A DNA stretch of 6,170 bases from Chitinophaga pinensis (GTDB lineage: Bacteria > Bacteroidota > Bacteroidia > Flavobacteriales_D > Crocinitomicaceae). The stretch is from the NCBI GenBank assembly GCA_945868555.1, contig CAMBMC010000155.1, positions 1 to 6,170 of the forward strand, given 5' to 3'. A model generated the notes under the pieces. The model was given only the letters and a program-made list of their open reading frames with translations, made no database searches and had not been told where the DNA came from. Within the stretch, counting starts at the first letter, position 1; every line of letters begins with the position of its first letter. A program made the position numbers and the translations under genes. Shown piece by piece: positions 1 through 5,227 of the stretch.

Positions 1-630
1 GCTGGACATATTGGGAATTATTCCAATTGCAATTTTTCATCAGATGGAATGGGGTCCTTTCAGCCGGAAGCTGGAGCGAAGCCTAAGGTTGGTGAAATTG
101 GTTCAAGGACAATTCTTTCAGAAAAACGAATTGAATTCCTGGTGTCAGAACACCGATTGCGTGCGTCTTTGTTGGCCATGAGGTCAGCCTTGAGCTACGA
201 AGAAATCGCTCACGACATTATAAAATTGTCGAATGTCAATCAGCAAGAGGGGAGTGGGATGCTTGGCGAATTGGCCGAACCGATGCGTGCGATTGACTTT
301 TTGAAACAGGTGAAGCAGGTATTTGCTTGTGGCTCAATTCGCTTCACTGCCCTTGAAGACAAACAAGTGAAAAAAATTGCGTTTTGTGGAGGATCAGGTA
401 GTTTTTTACTGAATCACGCCATCGCTGAAGGTGCGGATGTTTTCGTGACTGCCGATTTCAAATACCACGAATTTTTTGATGCTGATGGACAAATAATCGT
501 CGCCGATATCGGTCACTATGAAAGCGAGCAGTTTACATCAAATCTTTTAGTTGATATATTAACGAAAAAATTTACTACATTTGCCGTCCGATTAACGGAG
601 CTCAATACGAATCCAATTAATTATCTATAG
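1..630 (+). CDS. Nif3-like dinuclear metal-centre protein (YqfO/YbgI family), C-terminal part
   Basis: The reading frame is open from base 1 to the TAG at 628-630, giving 209 residues; the N-terminal part, with the first metal ligands, lies before the window. Nif3 proteins are cytosolic, assemble into toroidal hexamers and carry two metal ions per subunit. Their reaction is not settled, and the label GTP cyclohydrolase 1 type 2 is a database inheritance. The fragment opens with AGHIGNYSNCNF and GMGSFQPEAGAKP, the hallmark of the PII/CutA-like insert of long (YqfO-type) members; the insert appears to end near SYEEIAHDI. The second half of the Nif3 domain follows, with CGGSGSF, a TADFKYHEF block and DIGHYESE. 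By analogy with YbgI, His (codon 514-516) and the Glu four residues on (526-528) are metal ligands, and both are intact. An internal ATG at 49 is not the start, since family-typical sequence precedes it. The zinc-ribbon gene begins 3 nt after the stop, so the two are probably co-transcribed. The family call is firm; the physiological role is not. Confidence 0.93.
   Translation, partial: AGHIGNYSNCNFSSDGMGSFQPEAGAKPKVGEIGSRTILSEKRIEFLVSEHRLRASLLAMRSALSYEEIAHDIIKLSNVNQQEGSGMLGELAEPMRAIDFLKQVKQVFACGSIRFTALEDKQVKKIAFCGGSGSFLLNHAIAEGADVFVTADFKYHEFFDADGQIIVADIGHYESEQFTSNLLVDILTKKFTTFAVRLTELNTNPINYL
551..583 (+). promoter_or_regulatory. Candidate internal promoter before the zinc-ribbon gene
   Basis: TACATTTG at 576-583 matches the Bacteroidota -7 consensus TAnnTTTG exactly. 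A TTG at 551-553 lies 22 nt upstream, within the spacing known for flavobacterial -33 elements. It sits inside the end of the Nif3 gene, about 50 nt before the zinc-ribbon ATG, and could give that gene extra transcripts. With only six fixed bases, one such match in 6 kb can be chance, so this is a weak call. Confidence 0.28.
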
Positions 631-633
631 CAC

Positions 634-1389
634 ATGGCAGCAGCTGCGACCAAAAAAGAAGTTACAGTGGCGGAAAAACTGGACGCCCTTTTTGAATTAC
701 AAAAAATCGATTCTGAAATCGACCGCATTCGCACCGTTCGTGGTGAATTGCCTTTAGAAGTTCAGGACCTTGAAGACGAACTCGCAGGACTTCAAACACG
801 AATCTCCAAGATTCAAGAAGAAGCGAAAGAGCTAGAAACTGAAGTTACAGATCGCAAGAATGCGATGAAAGACTCGGAAACGGCTATTGCGAAATACAAG
901 GAGCAACAAAACAATGTGCGAAACAACCGAGAATTTGAATCTCTTGCAAAAGAAATTGAATTCCAAGAGTTGGAAATTCGTCTTCATGAAAAGAAGTCGA
1001 AAGAAGCAAAATTGAAGGTGGAGGCGAAGAAAGAAGTACTCGACGAAGCATTGCAACGCCTTGAATTCCGTGAAGTTGACTTGAAAACGAAGCAAGCTGA
1101 ATTGGATGAGATTGTGAATGAAACAAAGAAAGACGAAGACGATTTGATTAAAAAATCAGATTCAGCGAAAAAGTTGATCGAGGACAGATTGATCGTGGCT
1201 TACATGCGCTTGCGCTCAAATGCAAAAAACGGCTTGGCTGTTGTTCAAGTTGAACGTAAGTCTTGCGGTGGTTGTTTCAACAAAATTCCACCTCAACGTA
1301 CTTTAGATATTGATTCGAAGAAGAAAGTTATCGTATGCGAACATTGTGGTCGTATATTGGTCCCTTCTGATAAACTTCAAGAAGCATAA
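634..1389 (+). CDS. Coiled-coil protein with C-terminal C4 zinc ribbon (COG1579 / CT398-like)
   Basis: This is a 251-residue soluble protein without signal peptide or membrane segment. Residues about 15-185 are highly charged, rich in Glu, Lys, Leu and Ala with heptad-like spacing, and look like a long helical hairpin coiled coil. The C-terminal part carries Cys211-x2-Cys214 and Cys235-x2-Cys238 in the contexts KSCGGCFNKIPP and VCEHCGRIL, a complete C4 zinc ribbon. This architecture is that of COG1579, annotated as a predicted nucleic-acid-binding protein; the chlamydial relative CT398 (CdsZ) was described as a partner of sigma-54 and type III secretion components. Nothing here points to a secretion system, so the role in this organism is unknown. 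The ATG follows the Nif3 stop by 3 nt with no visible Shine-Dalgarno, which suggests translation coupled to or shared with Nif3; this pairing recurs in Bacteroidota. Several antisense open frames under it are shadows of the repetitive Glu/Lys codons. The family call is confident; the function is not assigned. Confidence 0.9.
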   Translation: MAAAATKKEVTVAEKLDALFELQKIDSEIDRIRTVRGELPLEVQDLEDELAGLQTRISKIQEEAKELETEVTDRKNAMKDSETAIAKYKEQQNNVRNNREFESLAKEIEFQELEIRLHEKKSKEAKLKVEAKKEVLDEALQRLEFREVDLKTKQAELDEIVNETKKDEDDLIKKSDSAKKLIEDRLIVAYMRLRSNAKNGLAVVQVERKSCGGCFNKIPPQRTLDIDSKKKVIVCEHCGRILVPSDKLQEA

Positions 1390-1413
1390 GCGGTAAATCC
1401 GTTTTCTATACTT

Positions 1414-1441
1414 AAAGGGCGGAAGATATCCGTCCTTTTTT
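1414..1441 (+). terminator. Intrinsic terminator after the zinc-ribbon gene
   Basis: A 9-bp stem pairs 1414-1422 (AAAGGGCGG) with 1430-1438 (CCGTCCTTT), including one G·U pair, around a 7-nt loop. Six T residues (1436-1441) and then a further T-rich stretch follow. It begins 24 nt after the zinc-ribbon stop and ends 14 nt before the helicase ATG, so it should close the Nif3/zinc-ribbon transcript and separate it from the helicase. Confidence 0.85.
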
Positions 1442-1455
1442 ATTTTCTGTTCACC

Positions 1456-2679
1456 ATGAAATTTTCTGATTATCCGATATCAAACTTGATTATTGAGCAA
1501 CTGGAGTCCATGGACTTTCGGAAGCCAACGGATATTCAATTTAAGTCGATCAAGCACATTCTCGAAGGGGAAGATGTGATGGCGGTGGCTCAAACAGGCA
1601 CAGGGAAAACAGCTGCGTTTGCTATTCCTGTTATAGATCGCATCGAAAAGCGAAAAAGAAAAGGATACAAAGGTGTTCGTTGCTTGGTGATGGTGCCAAC
1701 GCGCGAATTGGCCAAACAAATTGGTTCAGTATTCACAGAAATCGGAAAGAGAACTTCAGTAAAATCATACGGGCTCTTTGGTGGAACAGACCAGGACCAG
1801 CAAATTCGAACATTGAAAAATGGGGTAGATGTGCTTGTGACCACACCCGGCCGCATGTTTGACTTGATCTCACAAGGTCATCTAGATGTTTCTCAATTGG
1901 AAGTGCTTGTCTTAGATGAGGCCGATTTAATGCTCGACCTTGGATTCAACAAGGACATTAAAGATGTCATGAAACACATTCCAAAGAATCGGCAAACACT
2001 GTTTTTCTCAGCAACCATTTCCAAGAAAATTAAATCGCTGGCTTACGATGTGGTACGAGATGCGATTCGGATTCAAATTTCACCGAAAAATCCAGTAGCC
2101 CAAAACATTGATCATGCCGTGGCATTCATTCAGATGGATGATAAACGTTTCTTTCTTGAAAATATACTGAAAGAGTATCCAGAAAACATGTTCATTGTTT
2201 TTGCGCGCACGAAAGTGCGTGTTGAACGCATTGTCGCTGCTATGGAGCGTGTAGGTGTGAAAACGGAAGCCTTGCATGGTGGAATAGAGCAAAAAGATCG
2301 CTTCGTGATCCTAGACCGCTTTCGGGCAGGAGAAAACCGCGTGCTGATAACGACAGATGTTGCCGCGCGCGGAATTGATATTCCGTCCATGGACTATGTC
2401 ATCAATTATGACTTGCCTGATGATCCCGAGAATTATGTGCACCGCTGTGGTCGAACAGGTCGTGGAAATCGTCGAGGGCAAGCCTTGTCCTTTTGCAGTG
2501 ATTCAGAAAAGAAATTGCTCGAGGATATCGAAGAATATACGGGTGAAGAAATTGAACACTATGAAATCGATCCCAACGATTATAGTGAAATCATGAAAGA
2601 CATTGAAGATCCAACCTACAATTGGCAACGATTGATCGATCAAGCCAACAAAGAGCGGGGCAAGGATGAAGAATGGTGA
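1456..2679 (+). CDS. DEAD-box ATP-dependent RNA helicase (short RhlE/CsdA-like type)
   Basis: A 407-residue cytosolic helicase that uses ATP to open short RNA duplexes or remodel RNPs; family members act in ribosome assembly, RNA decay and cold adaptation. All motifs are present in order: Q motif FRKPTDIQ (21-28), motif I AQTGTGKT (45-52), Ia PTRELA (81-86), GG (109-110), Ib TPGR (130-133), II DEAD (154-157), III SAT (185-187), IV IVFAR (247-251), V TTDVAARGID (299-308) and VI HRCGRTGR (329-336). Motif VI has Cys331 where most family members carry a hydrophobic Ile or Val; the arginines are intact. After the RecA-2 domain only about 60 acidic and aromatic residues remain, ending in a YNWQRLIDQANKE segment. 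There is no RG-rich or DbpA-type RNA-binding tail, so substrate specificity cannot be inferred and I give no symbol. The ATG at 1456 places the Q motif at the usual distance from the N-terminus. The gene is cut off from upstream transcription by the terminator at 1414-1441. It converges with murB. Confidence 0.96.
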   Translation: MKFSDYPISNLIIEQLESMDFRKPTDIQFKSIKHILEGEDVMAVAQTGTGKTAAFAIPVIDRIEKRKRKGYKGVRCLVMVPTRELAKQIGSVFTEIGKRTSVKSYGLFGGTDQDQQIRTLKNGVDVLVTTPGRMFDLISQGHLDVSQLEVLVLDEADLMLDLGFNKDIKDVMKHIPKNRQTLFFSATISKKIKSLAYDVVRDAIRIQISPKNPVAQNIDHAVAFIQMDDKRFFLENILKEYPENMFIVFARTKVRVERIVAAMERVGVKTEALHGGIEQKDRFVILDRFRAGENRVLITTDVAARGIDIPSMDYVINYDLPDDPENYVHRCGRTGRGNRRGQALSFCSDSEKKLLEDIEEYTGEEIEHYEIDPNDYSEIMKDIEDPTYNWQRLIDQANKERGKDEEW

Positions 2680-2696
2680 TAGTATTCGATTTATTT

Positions 2697-2734
2697 TTCA
2701 TTCTTAATTCTTCATTCTTAATTTTTCATTCTAC
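2697..2734. repeat. 14-bp tandem repeat, about 2.6 copies, at a convergent gene junction
   Basis: The unit TTCATTCTTAATTY starts at 2697, 2711 and 2725, exactly 14 bp apart. Copies 1 and 2 differ only in the last base (C or T); copy 3 is partial and diverges after TTCATTCT. The array fills most of the 51-bp gap between the helicase stop and murB, and the third copy runs into the murB stop codon (complement of 2731-2733). I see no stable hairpin in it, so it is not an evident terminator. AT-rich ATTCTT/TTAATT repeats of this kind occur between genes in many Bacteroidota; origin by replication slippage is an inference. Confidence 0.8.
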
Positions 2735-3738
2735 AGTATATTCACTTCACGTTCCAATAGCACACCAAACTTCATTTCGACATCCGCGATAATTCGAGAG
2801 GAAAGATCATAAACTTGTTTTCCCGTTGATCCGCCATAGTTTACCAAAACAAGGGCTTGCAAGGCGTGAACACCATAAGTGTCTTCGCGAAAACCTTTCC
2901 ATCCCGCCTGTTCAATCAACCATCCCGCCGCCAACTTGCACTTGCCCGACTCAGCTGGATAATTCGGAACGTTCGGAAAATTCATCTTTATCTTTTCCAT
3001 GATTGACAGGTCAACTACAGGGTTCTTGAAGAAACTTCCGGCATTGCCCAGAACTTTTGGGTCGGGCAACTTACTGCTTCGAATGGCGATCACAGCGTTA
3101 CTTATGTCTTGAATACTCGGGTCTGCAATGCCCATTTTTTTCAATTCAGCATCGATTGCTCCATACGTCGAATTGATTTTTGGGTGTTTGTTTAATCTAA
3201 AAGTAACGGCTACAATGACATATTGTCCCTTTAGTTTTCGCTTGAAGACACTTTCACGGTAAGCGAATTCACATTGCTCCAAATCGAAGGTGTGTATATC
3301 GCCTGTGGCAATGTGGTAGGCTTCCAATGAATGGAAAACATCCTTAATTTCTGCGCCATAGGCCCCAATGTTTTGCATTGGACTTGCACCCACACTTCCG
3401 GGAATTAAACTTAAATTTTCTACGCCACCAAGATTTAATTCTAAACAACGCAGAACGAATTCATGCCAAACCATGCCCGATCCAACTTTGACGTATGCAT
3501 AAGAACTGTCCTCCCATTGAACTTCGAAACCTTCGATTTCATTGCGCAGCACCAATGCGTCGACATCCTTGGTGAACAAGATATTGCTTCCGCCTCCCAG
3601 GACAAGTAAATCCTTAAATTCGTTTCCCTGCAGGCAAGCACGCAGTTCTGCAACAGAAGTGAAACCAGCGAAAGTGTCAGCGTTCGTCTTAATGCCAAAT
3701 GTGTTGAATGGAGTGAGGTCTTGATTGTTCTTGATCAT
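2731..3738 (-). CDS. murB: UDP-N-acetylenolpyruvoylglucosamine reductase MurB
   Basis: MurB is the cytosolic FAD enzyme that reduces UDP-GlcNAc-enolpyruvate with NADPH to UDP-MurNAc, the second committed step of peptidoglycan precursor synthesis. The 335-residue length fits type I (E. coli-like, 342 aa) MurB. The FAD domain shows NTFGIKTNA (12-20), LGGGSNILF (47-55) and IPGSVGASPMQNIGAYG (112-128). YRESVFK (160-166) holds the catalytic Arg (Arg161, E. coli Arg159). GNAGSFFKNP (231-240) holds the proton-donor Ser235 (E. coli Ser229). The C-terminal LEREVNIL supplies the catalytic Glu331 (E. coli Glu325). All three catalytic residues are intact. The ATG at 3738 gives the normal short lead before NTFGI, and a promoter box ends 4 nt before it. 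MurB is a single-gene unit here: it is divergent from the menaquinone genes and convergent with the helicase. Its stop codon lies inside a 14-bp tandem repeat. I see no alternative identity. Confidence 0.98.
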   Translation of the reverse strand: MIKNNQDLTPFNTFGIKTNADTFAGFTSVAELRACLQGNEFKDLLVLGGGSNILFTKDVDALVLRNEIEGFEVQWEDSSYAYVKVGSGMVWHEFVLRCLELNLGGVENLSLIPGSVGASPMQNIGAYGAEIKDVFHSLEAYHIATGDIHTFDLEQCEFAYRESVFKRKLKGQYVIVAVTFRLNKHPKINSTYGAIDAELKKMGIADPSIQDISNAVIAIRSSKLPDPKVLGNAGSFFKNPVVDLSIMEKIKMNFPNVPNYPAESGKCKLAAGWLIEQAGWKGFREDTYGVHALQALVLVNYGGSTGKQVYDLSSRIIADVEMKFGVLLEREVNIL

Positions 3739-3742
3739 ATAT

Positions 3743-3750
3743 CAAAAATA
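3743..3750 (-). promoter_or_regulatory. murB promoter, -7 box (leaderless type)
   Basis: On the - strand, TATTTTTG (complement of 3743-3750) matches the Bacteroidota consensus TAnnTTTG. A weak TTTA at 3769-3772, 18 nt further upstream on the same strand, is the best -33 candidate. Only 4 nt separate the box from the murB ATG. Transcription should therefore start at or just before the A of ATG, giving a leaderless or nearly leaderless mRNA. Confidence 0.7.
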
Positions 3751-3825
3751 CGAAATCATTGGTCCGATTAAACGCTTTTACAAAAGGTTTTAATCTACAA
3801 CACCATGTAAATGACGGAACGTCTG

Positions 3826-3833
3826 TATCTTTG
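3826..3833 (+). promoter_or_regulatory. menI-menF-menD operon promoter, -7 box (leaderless type)
   Basis: TATCTTTG at 3826-3833 matches TAnnTTTG exactly and is followed by 4 nt and then the ATG at 3838, the same spacing as in the divergent murB promoter. No convincing -33 TTG is visible 17-23 nt upstream. The predicted start of transcription lies downstream of the alternative ATG at 3811, which supports 3838 as the translation start of menI. Confidence 0.68.
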
Positions 3834-3837
3834 TACC

Positions 3838-4260
3838 ATGAAATTTAAATCCGTTTCTCTAGAAGAAATCAATCGATTCAGCACCAATACCCTCATGGGA
3901 GTGCTGGGAATTGAGTGTATTGAGATTGGTGAGGACTTTATCCTTGCAACGATGCCCGTCGATCAACGAACACATCAGCCAATGGGTATGCTTCATGGTG
4001 GAGCAAGCGCTGCACTCATCGAAAGCATAGGATCCATGGGCTCTAGTTTACTCATCGATTTGGAAAAAGAATTCCCAGTGGGACTGGAGGTCAATGCCAA
4101 TCATGTCGGAGCAATAAAATCGGGTTATGTAAAGGCTGTAGGTAAAATTGTACATGCCGGAAAACGAACGCATATCTGGCAGGTTGATATTTTTGCCGAA
4201 GAAACAACACGTTTGATTTGCACAGGTCGCCTTACAGTAATGATTATTGAGCGCCATTGA
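3838..4260 (+). CDS. menI: 1,4-dihydroxy-2-naphthoyl-CoA hydrolase (hotdog thioesterase)
   Basis: This 140-residue hotdog-fold thioesterase of the YdiI/PaaI group should hydrolyse 1,4-dihydroxy-2-naphthoyl-CoA to free DHNA, a late step of menaquinone synthesis. It closely resembles E. coli YdiI (MenI): the stretch MPVDQRTHQP (39-48) followed by MLHGGASAAL (51-60) carries the catalytic set Gln47, His53, Glu62 and Ser66, each one position before E. coli Gln48, His54, Glu63 and Ser67. EVNANHV (84-90), the CoA-side motif, is also present. An in-frame ATG at 3811 would add nine residues, but it lies upstream of the predicted transcription start, and the 140-residue form fits the family length; I therefore choose 3838. 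The stop codon overlaps the TTG start of the isochorismate synthase by 4 nt. Position at the head of a menF-menD operon supports menaquinone use over a general acyl-CoA thioesterase role; substrate preference itself cannot be read from sequence. Confidence 0.9.
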   Translation: MKFKSVSLEEINRFSTNTLMGVLGIECIEIGEDFILATMPVDQRTHQPMGMLHGGASAALIESIGSMGSSLLIDLEKEFPVGLEVNANHVGAIKSGYVKAVGKIVHAGKRTHIWQVDIFAEETTRLICTGRLTVMIIERH

Positions 4261-5216
4261 CAGAATTTGTTAAATATCGTCTTCCTGGAAATTCTATTGT
4301 TCATATTTCTGGACAATTTCATGCTTGGAATGGTCAAGAACAAGGTTTCTTAGTCACTGATTTTTTAATGAATTATCCACTTATACTCATTCCAGACAAT
4401 CGGAATGAAAATGATGAACCGATATTTTCAGTTGATCTTCCTCATCAAACATCGCAGGAAGAGTATATTCATCAATCCATGCGCATTCACCAAGAAATAA
4501 GTTCTGGTGCTTGTGATAAGGTGGTATTAAGTCGAACAAAAACAGTTTCCTACAATTCAGACACCTTGTTTACAGATTTTAAACGACTTTGTGAAATTTA
4601 TCCAAATGCATTCGTTTATTTGGTATCTTCCTTAAAATACGGGACTTGGATCGGTGCGACACCTGAACTTCTTTTGCACAATTCTGGAGGCCTATGCCAA
4701 ACAGTAGCGCTTGCTGCGACGAAAAAAAAGGACGATTCAAGCGATTGGACAGACAAAGAGTATTTTGAGCAGGGTGTTGTCACAGAGTTCATTGTTCAAC
4801 GTTTGCAGGAGCTTGGATGTGAGGGGATTAAAAGCAATGATCGCCATGACTATCTTGCAGGACCGTTAAAACATTTGCGCAACGAAATTGCCTTTGATGC
4901 GAAATCGATTTCCTTGGAGAAATTGATACAGTCGCTGCATCCAAGCCCAGCCGTGAGTGGATTGCCTCAAGATAAAGCCATCGCTATAATCGAAAAGTTG
5001 GAGAGGCACGCTCGTTCGTTGTATGCTGGAGTAATCGGTGTTGTGGATGAACAATCTTCGCATTTATTTGTCAATCTACGGTGTGCACAAGTGTTCAGAA
5101 ATGCAGTTTGCCTGTATGTTGGAGGAGGGCACACAGAAGCATCGGATCCAAATGCAGAATGGGAGGAAACAGAGAATAAGGCAAAAACTCTTCTCAACAT
5201 TCTTCAAAATCACTAG
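4257..5216 (+). CDS. menF: Isochorismate synthase, menaquinone type (chorismate-binding enzyme)
   Basis: This enzyme isomerises chorismate to isochorismate, the entry step of menaquinone synthesis. At 319 residues it is shorter at the N-terminus than E. coli MenF (431), as is usual in Bacteroidota. The chorismate-binding fold is complete: KVVLSR with the water-activating Lys88 (MenF Lys190), GATPE with the general acid Glu137 (MenF Glu240), LAAT with Thr155, KEYFEQ (167-172) supplying Mg2+-site Glu residues, HPSPAVSG (228-235), YAG (256-258), and SDPNAEWEET (296-305). Two departures from common family sequence are LAAT for LAGT and GGGHT for GGGI/GAGI. The start is TTG at 4257: an in-frame TGA at 4248-4250 blocks extension, the sequence FVKYRLPGN right after the TTG fits related N-termini, and the first ATG (4368) would remove 37 residues. 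The TTGA overlap with the menI stop implies translational coupling. An A8 tract (4722-4729) lies in the LAATKKK codons. A salicylate or anthranilate synthase is less likely given menI and menD on either side. Confidence 0.92.
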   Translation: MTEFVKYRLPGNSIVHISGQFHAWNGQEQGFLVTDFLMNYPLILIPDNRNENDEPIFSVDLPHQTSQEEYIHQSMRIHQEISSGACDKVVLSRTKTVSYNSDTLFTDFKRLCEIYPNAFVYLVSSLKYGTWIGATPELLLHNSGGLCQTVALAATKKKDDSSDWTDKEYFEQGVVTEFIVQRLQELGCEGIKSNDRHDYLAGPLKHLRNEIAFDAKSISLEKLIQSLHPSPAVSGLPQDKAIAIIEKLERHARSLYAGVIGVVDEQSSHLFVNLRCAQVFRNAVCLYVGGGHTEASDPNAEWEETENKAKTLLNILQNH

Positions 5217-5227
5217 CTTTGAAAGGA

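Noticed and set aside
49..630. Complete 193-residue gene starting at ATG 49
   Set aside because: The 16 codons before it encode family-typical Nif3 insert sequence (AGHIGNYSNCNF), so the gene begins upstream of the window.
832..1126. Two overlapping antisense open frames (87 and 80 codons) under the zinc-ribbon gene
   Set aside because: They mirror Glu/Lys-rich coiled-coil codons, encode Phe/Leu/Ser-rich shadow peptides, and have no promoter or family signature.
1442..1450. TATTTTCTG as a -7 promoter box for the helicase
   Set aside because: It misses the last two fixed bases of TAnnTTTG and has no -33 partner, so it is not better than chance.
2697..2732. Bidirectional terminator between the helicase and murB
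   Set aside because: The stretch is a direct repeat, not an inverted one; only a four-bp TTAA/TTAA pairing is available and no GC-containing stem forms.
2697..2734. CRISPR-like or insertion-sequence end
   Set aside because: Fourteen-bp contiguous units without spacers do not fit CRISPR, and no transposase, terminal inverted repeat or target duplication is present.
3775..3786. Short inverted repeat CTTTT-AC-AAAAG in the divergent promoter region as an operator
   Set aside because: Five-bp arms of A and T are common by chance in AT-rich intergenic DNA and there is no second copy or known regulator to support it.
3813..3823. GACG-GAA-CGTC inverted repeat just upstream of the menI -7 box
   Set aside because: The position would suit a repressor site, but four-bp arms in a single copy are too weak to call.
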